A stretch of 8,150 nt of DNA. Source: Clostridia bacterium (GTDB taxonomy: Bacteria; Bacillota; Clostridia; Christensenellales; CAG-1252). The translations under genes and the position numbers were made by a program. The notes under the pieces are model-generated. The model saw nothing but the letters and a program-made list of their open reading frames with translations. It did no database searches and was not told where the DNA came from. Positions 1 through 3,713 of the stretch are shown in pieces; position 1 is the first letter of the stretch, and each line of letters begins with the position of its first letter. The DNA lies in the NCBI GenBank assembly GCA_017615495.1, contig JAGAAA010000095.1, positions 1-8,150 on the forward strand, in the 5' to 3' direction.

Positions 1-874
1 CCGTGGTGTGACAACGGATCGCATCCAAAATATCCTTATCCTCTACCCCGTATACATCGCGCGCGACGTCCGCTCCGACGTATTGATGTGTCACCGGCGC
101 GGGAACGCCTTCCATTTCCGTTTTTTCATGTTTGGCGCAGTCGTGAAGGAGCGCGCTTAAAAATACCTTTTTAAAGGGCAAATTCAGACTCGTATTGAGT
201 TTTAAAGCATACAATACCGTTCTGCAAACGTGATCGAACGTTTTTTGTGGGATATCCGCCCTTAATTTATCGACAATATCCGCGTGCCGGCGGTACAGTC
301 CGCCTTCCTCAACGATCTTTCTCACTCCGGCGCACAGATCGACCTGCGGCAAACCGAGTTCGGCGCGCGCCTTAATCAAAGAACTGGAAACGGCTCCGCC
401 GACAACACTCAACAAAACGATGCTCGCGCCGTAATCTTTTTTTGCGTTTTTTACCGCGTCGTCAAGGTCCGTTATTTCCGGTCTCGCGGCGACGGCAAGG
501 GTGATTTCTTTTGCGATGGTTTCCGGCCTGACCCATTTCGAAAAATGCGCCATGCTGTCCCCGCCGATCAAAAAGTAATATTCATCGGACGGATATTTCT
601 TTTTCAAAAGCGGAATGACTTCGTAAGAATAATTGGTAACGCCGCGCTGTTTTTCTATGTCGTCGACAACAACGTAAGAAAGGTCTTTCGTCCCCTCTCT
701 CGCCATCTCCATTCGGGTCTCAAAGGGACTGACCAGGCCGCCTTTATGGGGCGGAGAATAGCTCGGATACACGACGACTCTGTCCGCCGACAGTTCTTTT
801 TGCGCCCCGACGATCAAAGCTCGGTGTTCGTTATGAAAAGGGTCGAAAGCTCCCCCGAAGAATATCGTAATCAT
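1..874 (-). CDS. nadD: NadD-YqeK fusion: nicotinate-nucleotide adenylyltransferase with C-terminal HD domain (3' end outside window)
   Basis: The frame opens with ATG at 874 and stays open to the left edge (291 codons seen). Residues 1-195 match NadD, which joins ATP to nicotinate mononucleotide in NAD synthesis. Visible motifs are GGAFDPFHNEH (7-17, nucleotidyl-transferase type GGxFDPxHxxH), PPHK (41-44), GGDSMAHFSKW (104-114) and SSSLIKAR (163-170, equivalent to ISSTxIR). A normal NadD ends near residue 200. Here the frame continues without a stop into an HD-type domain resembling YqeK, a family with known Ap4A hydrolase activity. Its candidate metal ligands are His215 (FDHVCR), His244-Asp245 (LLHDCAK), His263 (VTHQY) and His289 (RCHTT). 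In many Firmicutes nadD and yqeK are separate adjacent genes; fused forms are known, for example in mycoplasmas. No Shine-Dalgarno lies before the ATG, and a promoter sits directly against it. Confident on both domains; the true C-terminus is not seen. Confidence 0.93.
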   Translation of the reverse strand, partial: MITIFFGGAFDPFHNEHRALIVGAQKELSADRVVVYPSYSPPHKGGLVSPFETRMEMAREGTKDLSYVVVDDIEKQRGVTNYSYEVIPLLKKKYPSDEYYFLIGGDSMAHFSKWVRPETIAKEITLAVAARPEITDLDDAVKNAKKDYGASIVLLSVVGGAVSSSLIKARAELGLPQVDLCAGVRKIVEEGGLYRRHADIVDKLRADIPQKTFDHVCRTVLYALKLNTSLNLPFKKVFLSALLHDCAKHEKTEMEGVPAPVTHQYVGADVARDVYGVEDKDILDAIRCHTT

Positions 875-880
875 GTTTAT

Positions 881-909
881 ATTATACTTCTTTTTTCTCC
901 GACAAACAA
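881..909 (-). promoter_or_regulatory. nadD promoter (sigma-A type), predicted leaderless
   Basis: On the minus strand the -35 box is TTGTTT (909-904), the spacer is 17 bp and the -10 box is TATAAT (886-881). Six bases (ATAAAC) separate the -10 box from the nadD ATG at 874. With the usual seven-base step from -10 to +1, transcription would start on the A of the ATG. Confidence 0.75.
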
Positions 910-959
910 GTATTTGTTTTTCGTGTTTAAGTGTTTTTCGCTCAGGCAAAAATAATTTT

Positions 960-1724
960 GTGAAAACATTCGATAAACTTTTCTTAAACGGCGTTACCAT
1001 CGCGCTTCTCACCGTCGTTTTTTATCTCATCGTAAAAAACCCGATCGCCGCGGCGTTTATCGCATACCTAGTCTGGATCGTCTTGCGCACTGCGTTTATT
1101 TACGTAACGAACCGAAAGCATATCGTCTTCGGCAATATATCCGTCGGAGAAATGGAAAACGTCTTTTCCGTTTGGGGCGCCGAACGGCAGGCACAGTTTC
1201 TTTTTTCTCTCTTCCCCGCCTACTACTCCCCCGTCTTGACAGGAAACGTCATACGCTTTATGAAAAATCATACGGAAATACTCGTCGTTTGTAATTATAA
1301 ATTTTCGCCGACCGGATGCGAGGACGTCGCCAAATTGTACCGTGAAAACGAATCCGCCACGCCAAAAAAGATCTACGTGCTCGGCCGCGCGCCGGCAAAA
1401 AACGTACTGATCCTCGCGAACGAACTGCCGATCGATATTTCTTTTCTTCCGTCTCGCAAACTGCGCCGCATTCTGATCGACCATAACGCCCTACCAAAGT
1501 CCATCGAAAAAAAGAAAACGGAAAAACGTCCGAACGGAAAAGAAGTCTTTTCCCGAGCGTTCGACACGGGCAGGATTAAATACTACTTTTTCTTATCCGT
1601 AATTTTCGCGCTCTACGGTCTGCTGAATATTTACCGGGTCTGGTATCTGCTGTTTTCCGCTTTGATGTTGCTTTTGGCTTTTCTGTGTCTGATTTCTTAC
1701 TTCCTACAAAAGAAAAATCGATAA
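960..1724 (+). CDS. Unrecognised membrane protein, 2TM - soluble domain - 2TM (254 aa from GTG)
   Basis: I do not recognise this family. The frame is open from 873, but I choose GTG at 960. The upstream part would overlap the divergent nadD start and promoter and encodes an unconvincing Phe/Cys-rich 29-residue extension. No clear Shine-Dalgarno precedes either start. From the GTG, hydrophobic segments lie at about residues 9-25, 27-48, 208-226 and 228-248. A soluble part of about 155 residues lies between them. It contains strand-like stretches (EILVVCNYKF at 106-115, KKIYVLGR at 137-143) and a Lys/Arg-rich linker (183-194) before the third membrane segment. This suggests a central alpha/beta domain on the cytoplasmic face. 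The VVCNYK stretch faintly resembles the core strand of restriction-endonuclease-like folds, but the acidic residue expected before Lys is Asn, so I make no enzymatic claim. The gene is divergent from nadD and ends in TAA 22 bp before the hairpin at 1747. Confidence 0.75.
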   Translation: MKTFDKLFLNGVTIALLTVVFYLIVKNPIAAAFIAYLVWIVLRTAFIYVTNRKHIVFGNISVGEMENVFSVWGAERQAQFLFSLFPAYYSPVLTGNVIRFMKNHTEILVVCNYKFSPTGCEDVAKLYRENESATPKKIYVLGRAPAKNVLILANELPIDISFLPSRKLRRILIDHNALPKSIEKKKTEKRPNGKEVFSRAFDTGRIKYYFFLSVIFALYGLLNIYRVWYLLFSALMLLLAFLCLISYFLQKKNR

Positions 1725-1746
1725 ATCGCTTCTATCCGGATAAATA

Positions 1747-1776
1747 AAAACGGACTTCCTGACAGAAGTCCGTTTT
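1747..1776 (-). terminator. Terminator between the membrane-protein gene and tRNA-Pro (probably bidirectional)
   Basis: A perfect 12-bp stem (1747-1758 with 1765-1776) encloses a 6-base loop, with an A-run on one side and a T-run on the other. It lies 3 bases past the 3' end of the minus-strand tRNA-Pro, where the following bases on that strand are T-rich. It also follows the plus-strand gene ending at 1724, so it can serve both convergent transcripts. Confidence 0.85.
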
Positions 1777-1779
1777 CGG

Positions 1780-1856
1780 TGGTCTGGGTAAGAAGATTTG
1801 AACTTCCGGCCTCTTGAACCCCATTCAAGCGCGCTACCAAACTGCGCCACACCCAG
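1780..1856 (-). tRNA. tRNA-Pro (anticodon GGG)
   Basis: The 77-nt cloverleaf is complete. The acceptor stem pairs CTGGGTG with TACCCAG (one G-U), followed by discriminator A and an encoded CCA (plus-strand TGG at 1780-1782). The D arm is GCGC/GCGC around AGTTTGGTA. The anticodon stem CTTGA/TCAAG holds the loop ATGGGGT, giving anticodon GGG, which reads CCC/CCU. The T arm is GGAAG-TTCAAAT-CTTCT. C at position 1 and G37 are usual for bacterial tRNA-Pro. Its first 22 bases are duplicated upstream at 2003-2024, so the nearest recognisable promoter (2079-2107) is more than 200 bp away. Confidence 0.96.
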
Positions 1857-1875
1857 ATATATAACGTATTAAGTT
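1835..1875 (-). repeat. 41-bp direct repeat, copy A (inside the intact tRNA-Pro)
   Basis: These 41 bases are identical to 2003-2043. On the minus strand they comprise a 19-base AT-rich leader followed by bases 1-22 of tRNA-Pro. The identity ends abruptly on both sides. The offset between copies is 168 bp, so 127 bp of unrelated sequence (1876-2002) separates them. Confidence 0.97.
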
Positions 1876-2002
1876 TTCTTCCTCGCCTTGCCCGGTGTTT
1901 GGGAGCGCGCTGCGCGCATATGGCGAAGCCCATGCTGCAGGCAACTAAAGCGAGATTTTGTTTATCTGAATTTTGACCTCGTTCGGGGACTGCACTATTG
2001 CA
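1876..2002 (-). other. 127-bp insert between the tRNA-Pro repeats
   Basis: This non-coding segment is bracketed by the 41-bp repeats. It contains the GC-rich self-complementary stretch GCGCGCTGCGCGC (1905-1917). Read on the minus strand directly after the truncated tRNA, a GAGGTC...ATTC stretch stands at nearly the same distance (22 against 21 bases) as GAGGCC...GTTC in the intact tRNA-Pro. It may therefore be a decayed tRNA-Pro 3' half followed by spacer, or an inserted intergenic repeat. The sequence alone does not decide. Confidence 0.5.
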
Positions 2003-2043
2003 TACCAAACTGCGCCACACCCAGATATATAACGTATTAAGTT
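2003..2043 (-). pseudogene. Truncated tRNA-Pro remnant with leader (41-bp repeat, copy B)
   Basis: This is the promoter-proximal copy of the 41-bp repeat. It gives a 19-base leader plus tRNA-Pro bases 1-22 (acceptor 5' strand and most of the D arm), after which the tRNA sequence is lost. It lies about 29 bases downstream of the start predicted for the promoter at 2079-2107. A primary transcript would contain this fragment before the intact tRNA. Confidence 0.85.
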
Positions 2044-2078
2044 GTTTTTCAACCGCCTTTCGGGAGTCGAACATTAGA

Positions 2079-2107
2079 ATTGTATCACTATTTAAAAAAG
2101 ATTTCAA
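2079..2107 (-). promoter_or_regulatory. Promoter of the tRNA-Pro transcript
   Basis: Read on the minus strand: -35 TTGAAA (2107-2102), 17-bp spacer, -10 TACAAT (2084-2079). Transcription would start near 2072 and run through the tRNA remnant and the insert into the intact tRNA-Pro. I see no equally good promoter between the remnant and the intact gene. Confidence 0.75.
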
Positions 2108-2169
2108 CTGTTTTCACGGTTTTTTCCGAGCAAGTTATAAGCGAGATAAAAAAGCAGAAGAATAAACGT

Positions 2170-2198
2170 TTGACTTTGCTGATCCTCTATGATAAAAT
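2170..2198 (+). promoter_or_regulatory. Promoter of tRNA-Val(UAC)
   Basis: -35 TTGACT (2170-2175), 17-bp spacer and -10 TAAAAT (2193-2198) put the transcript start about six bases before the mature tRNA 5' end. Confidence 0.8.
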
Positions 2199-2210
2199 AC
2201 CAACTGTTGT

Positions 2211-2286
2211 GGAATCATAGCTCAGCTGGTAGAGCACATGCCTTACAAGCATGGGGTCATAGGTTCGAGCCCTATTGGTTCCACCA
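2211..2286 (+). tRNA. tRNA-Val (anticodon TAC)
   Basis: The 76-nt cloverleaf has the acceptor GGAATCA/TGGTTCC (one T-G wobble), discriminator A and encoded CCA. The D arm is GCTC-AGCTGGTA-GAGC. The anticodon stem CATGC/GCATG holds the loop CTTACAA, giving UAC, which reads GUA/GUG and other valine codons. The T arm is ATAGG-TTCGAGC-CCTAT. It has its own promoter and terminator, so it is a single-gene unit. Confidence 0.97.
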
Positions 2287-2289
2287 AAG

Positions 2290-2320
2290 AGGTCTAAAGC
2301 GAATGCTTTGGACCTTTTTT
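2290..2320 (+). terminator. Terminator of tRNA-Val(UAC)
   Basis: An 11-bp stem (2290-2300 with 2305-2315, one T-G pair) encloses the loop GAAT and is followed by a T-run to 2320. The T-run touches the stop codon of the convergent bioY (TAA, 2321-2319). The hairpin may also end bioY transcription, although that direction lacks a clean T-run. It shares the 12-mer GTCTAAAGCGAA with the terminator at 3347-3384. Confidence 0.9.
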
Positions 2321-2852
2321 ATTGTTTGATCTTGCTCAAACGGTCTGAAAGGAGGAAGGCGAGGATGATTTTTATGACGTCGGGGAGGATGAAGGGCACC
2401 ACGCAAATGAGAAGAGCGTGTTTGATAGTCCCGCCCATCATATAAAAAAACCAAGCGCTACCGCCAAAGTAGATCAAGGCAAGGGATGCCGTCGCGAGGA
2501 CGTAATGGCTCCAACGCGGCACTTTGAAAAAGCTAACGACAAAGTAAAGGAGCGCCACCGCCGCAAACGCCATAATGAAGCCGCCCGTGGCGGAAAGAAG
2601 GACGGAGAACCCGCCGCGGAAGCCCGAAAAAACGGGGAGCCCCACCGCGCCGAAAAAGAGGTAAAGCCATACGGCTATGGCGCCGCGCTTGCCGCCCAAG
2701 AATTCCAGAGTGAAAAACACGCCGAACACTTGCAACGTAAAAGGGACCGTAGCCGGAACGGTGATGAAAGCGCAAATGGCGTTGAGCGCCACCGCAAGGG
2801 CGATATAGGCAATATCGCGCGTGTTAAGCTTTTTCAGCACGTTTTCTTTCAT
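2319..2852 (-). CDS. bioY: BioY, biotin-uptake S component (ECF-type transporter)
   Basis: The 177-residue membrane protein starts MKENVLKKLNT at ATG 2852. It binds biotin in the membrane and, with an ECF energizing module (AT and T subunits), imports it. About six hydrophobic helices are visible. The BioY signature region is present as GLPVFSGFRGG...SATGGF, and the C-terminal DVIKIILAFLL matches the usual DxIKxxLA end. The frame is open upstream to an ATG at 2954, but those 34 residues do not look like BioY and would contain the promoter, so I reject them. No Shine-Dalgarno lies before the chosen ATG. No biotin-synthesis gene or ECF subunit lies nearby, so a shared ECF module encoded elsewhere is likely. 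Family assignment is firm, the start less so. Confidence 0.93.
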   Translation of the reverse strand: MKENVLKKLNTRDIAYIALAVALNAICAFITVPATVPFTLQVFGVFFTLEFLGGKRGAIAVWLYLFFGAVGLPVFSGFRGGFSVLLSATGGFIMAFAAVALLYFVVSFFKVPRWSHYVLATASLALIYFGGSAWFFYMMGGTIKHALLICVVPFILPDVIKIILAFLLSDRLSKIKQ

Positions 2853-2858
2853 ACCGTT

Positions 2859-2887
2859 ATTATAGTTTTTCCTTACCGGAAAGACAA
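2859..2887 (-). promoter_or_regulatory. bioY promoter (sigma-A type), predicted leaderless
   Basis: Minus strand: -35 TTGTCT (2887-2882), 17-bp spacer, -10 TATAAT (2864-2859), then AACGGT and the ATG at 2852. The predicted +1 is the A of the ATG, the same geometry as nadD. I see no clear BirA-type inverted repeat over it. Confidence 0.75.
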
Positions 2888-3001
2888 GCGAATTGCGCCG
2901 CATTCCTCCCGTTTGAGCAGAGGGGACGCAAGCAACGATAGCCTCAAAGAACACCCGTTTTTAAAATTTACGTGCAAACGCGAATTAAATGCGTAAAGTG
3001 C

Positions 3002-3030
3002 TTGCAAAACTCTTTTCACTGTGCTACAAT
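3002..3030 (+). promoter_or_regulatory. Promoter of tRNA-Val(GAC)
   Basis: -35 TTGCAA (3002-3007), 17-bp spacer, -10 TACAAT (3025-3030), 13 bases before the mature tRNA. A 6-bp inverted repeat TTTACG/CGTAAA (2967-2972, 2992-2997) ends just upstream of the -35 box; its meaning is unknown. Confidence 0.8.
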
Positions 3031-3043
3031 ATCGTTACCCAAT

Positions 3044-3119
3044 GGACAGTTAGCTCAGTTGGTAGAGCGTCTTCTTGACGTGGAGAGGGTCAGGGGTTCG
3101 AGTCCCTTACTGTCCACCA
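3044..3119 (+). tRNA. tRNA-Val (anticodon GAC)
   Basis: The 76-nt cloverleaf has the acceptor GGACAGT/ACTGTCC, discriminator A and encoded CCA. The D arm is GCTC-AGTTGGTA-GAGC. The anticodon stem TCTTC/GGAGA (one T-G pair) holds the loop TTGACGT, giving GAC, which reads GUC/GUU. The T arm is AGGGG-TTCGAGT-CCCTT. Its last 20 bases plus two following A's are repeated exactly at 3328-3349. Confidence 0.97.
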
Positions 3120-3121
3120 AA
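3100..3121 (+). repeat. 22-bp direct repeat, copy A (3' end of tRNA-Val(GAC))
   Basis: This covers the end of the T loop, the acceptor 3' strand, CCA and two A's. It is identical to 3328-3349. Overlap with the 3' end of a tRNA gene is the classical place for an attachment site of a tyrosine integrase, but no integrase lies between the copies. Confidence 0.97.
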
Positions 3122-3122
3122 C

Positions 3123-3152
3123 AAGCCTAAGGCATTTGCCTTGGGCTTTTTT
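3123..3152 (+). terminator. Terminator directly after tRNA-Val(GAC)
   Basis: An 11-bp stem (3123-3133 with 3138-3148, one T-G pair) encloses the loop ATTT and ends in a T-run to 3152. It starts 4 bases after the CCA end. Confidence 0.9.
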
Positions 3153-3327
3153 CTTACTTAACAAGGGACGAGATCCAAGAGCGTAAAAAAACAGCAGTTG
3201 ATTTCTGCTGTTTTTAGCGAATGTACCGGAGCGAAGCGTAGGTCCGCGGAGCCGAAGGCATAGCGTCCGCCGCTTCGAGCAAGGCAGAAAAGGAACAAAA
3301 CGATTTGCCTTGCGAGGAGCAAGAGGA
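3153..3327. other. Non-coding segment between the tRNA-Val 3' repeats
   Basis: I see no credible gene. The segment holds a second terminator-like hairpin (3187-3215), then a GC-rich stretch (about 3216-3280) and an 8-bp inverted repeat GCAAGGCA/TGCCTTGC (3279-3286 and 3306-3313) enclosing a 19-base A-rich loop. With the terminator at 3123-3152 it forms a 206-bp unit between two identical 22-bp tRNA 3' ends. Confidence 0.6.
3187..3215 (+). terminator. Second terminator-like hairpin after tRNA-Val(GAC)
   Basis: The 11-bp stem AAAAACAGCAG/CTGCTGTTTTT has a 7-base loop and finishes in five T's. It lies 35 bp past the tRNA's own terminator with no gene between. It may be a leftover terminator from a lost gene, or part of an inserted segment. 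Its symmetry lets it work on both strands. Confidence 0.75.
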
Positions 3328-3349
3328 GAGTCCCTTACTGTCCACCAAA
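3328..3349 (+). repeat. 22-bp direct repeat, copy B (orphan tRNA-Val 3' end)
   Basis: This is an exact copy of 3100-3121 without the rest of a tRNA. The bases before it (GAGGAGA) do not resemble a T arm. Like an intact tRNA, it is followed at once by a strong terminator. Confidence 0.95.
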
Positions 3350-3386
3350 AACAGTCTAAAGCGAACCCGCTTTAGACTGTTTTTTT
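3347..3386 (+). terminator. Terminator after the orphan tRNA-Val 3' end
   Basis: A 17-bp perfect stem (3347-3363 with 3368-3384) encloses the loop AACC, followed by further T's. This is the strongest hairpin in the window. It shares GTCTAAAGCGAA with the tRNA-Val(UAC) terminator, so it was probably the original terminator of tRNA-Val(GAC) before 228 bp were gained. Confidence 0.92.
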
Positions 3387-3394
3387 ATCCAAAC

Positions 3395-3490
3395 CGAAGC
3401 GTTAGCGAGGTTTGGCATATCATCAAGGGCTTGTCCCTTGCATATCATTACGGCATTGCCGTGTATAAAAAACGCTTCGATTTGATGATA
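3395..3490. repeat. Cluster of short inverted repeats with crossing pairs
   Basis: Within about 95 bp there are four inverted repeats. They are CGAAGCGTT (3395-3403) with AACGCTTCG (3471-3479), TATCATCAA (3418-3426) with TTGATGATA (3482-3490), a small hairpin CAAGGG/CCCTTG (3424-3429, 3435-3440) and ACGGC/GCCGT (3450-3454, 3458-3462). CATATCAT occurs at 3416-3423 and 3441-3448. The two long pairs cross, so both cannot form in a simple nested fold. No protein is encoded. It resembles the modular hairpin repeats I recall from intergenic regions of gut Clostridia; this is recollection, not a search result. Confidence 0.6.
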
Positions 3491-3650
3491 AATTTTTGCG
3501 GCTTCGGGGTTTTTGCATTGTTTTAATAACGAATAAAGGAATGAGAAGTTTGTAAAAGATGCTAAAAATGAATATTTTCGCGTTTTATGCAATGAATCTG
3601 CAATGAAAAATGAATAATATAAAAATTTTCAAAAAATATGCAAAAAATAT
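3491..3650. other. AT-rich arg upstream region with repeated half-site-like motifs
   Basis: No gene is seen. TGCAATGAA occurs twice with an 11-bp period (3588-3596, 3599-3607). TGAAT occurs at 3569, 3593 and 3611, and TGCAA at 3588, 3599 and 3639. These resemble halves of ArgR (AhrC) operators, roughly TGAAT...TGCA, but no full 18-bp palindrome is convincing. The best full-length candidate, about 3628-3645, matches the Bacillus-type box at about 12 of 18 positions in a background of A's. Confidence 0.35.
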
Positions 3651-3679
3651 TTGACCAATGAGCGCGCGCGAGGTATAAT
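3651..3679 (+). promoter_or_regulatory. Promoter of the arginine operon
   Basis: -35 TTGACC (3651-3656), 17-bp spacer and a perfect -10 TATAAT (3674-3679). The start would be near A3686, leaving a 28-base leader that carries GAAGGAG (3702-3708) five bases before the argC ATG. The leader is too short for a T-box or attenuator, so any control should act at the promoter. Confidence 0.88.
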
Positions 3680-3713
3680 AGGAGCACATTCCCATTTTTT
3701 TGAAGGAGAACAA

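Noticed and set aside
284..955. 223-codon plus-strand frame
   Set aside because: It is antisense to the nadD-HD gene, which has clear motifs throughout, and no conserved features are seen.
873..959. 29-residue N-terminal extension of the plus-strand membrane protein from ATG 873
   Set aside because: It would overlap the nadD start codon and promoter and has no ribosome site. GTG at 960 directly before the first membrane segment is more plausible, though not proven.
1697..2107. 136-codon minus-strand frame with an internal LNTLYIWVWRSLV repeat
   Set aside because: The peptide repeat is only the translation of the duplicated tRNA-Pro leader and 5' part; the frame runs through the tRNA gene and terminator.
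2418..2996. 192-codon plus-strand frame, very rich in Lys/Arg/Glu
   Set aside because: It is the complement of bioY, where hydrophobic codons read as charged residues.
2853..3001. BirA operator or biotin riboswitch before bioY
   Set aside because: No inverted repeat resembling known BirA sites overlaps the promoter, and the predicted mRNA has no leader to hold a riboswitch.
3100..3349. Complete integrative element or insertion sequence between the tRNA-Val repeats
   Set aside because: Only about 206 bp lie between the repeats and no integrase or transposase frame is present; at most it is a scar or a non-autonomous element.
3305..3592. Short frames on both strands (73 and 78 codons)
   Set aside because: They cross the tRNA 3' fragment, a strong terminator and the inverted-repeat cluster; there is no protein-like pattern.
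3686..3713. T-box or leader-peptide attenuator before argC
   Set aside because: The predicted leader is only about 28 bases, with no hairpin or terminator.
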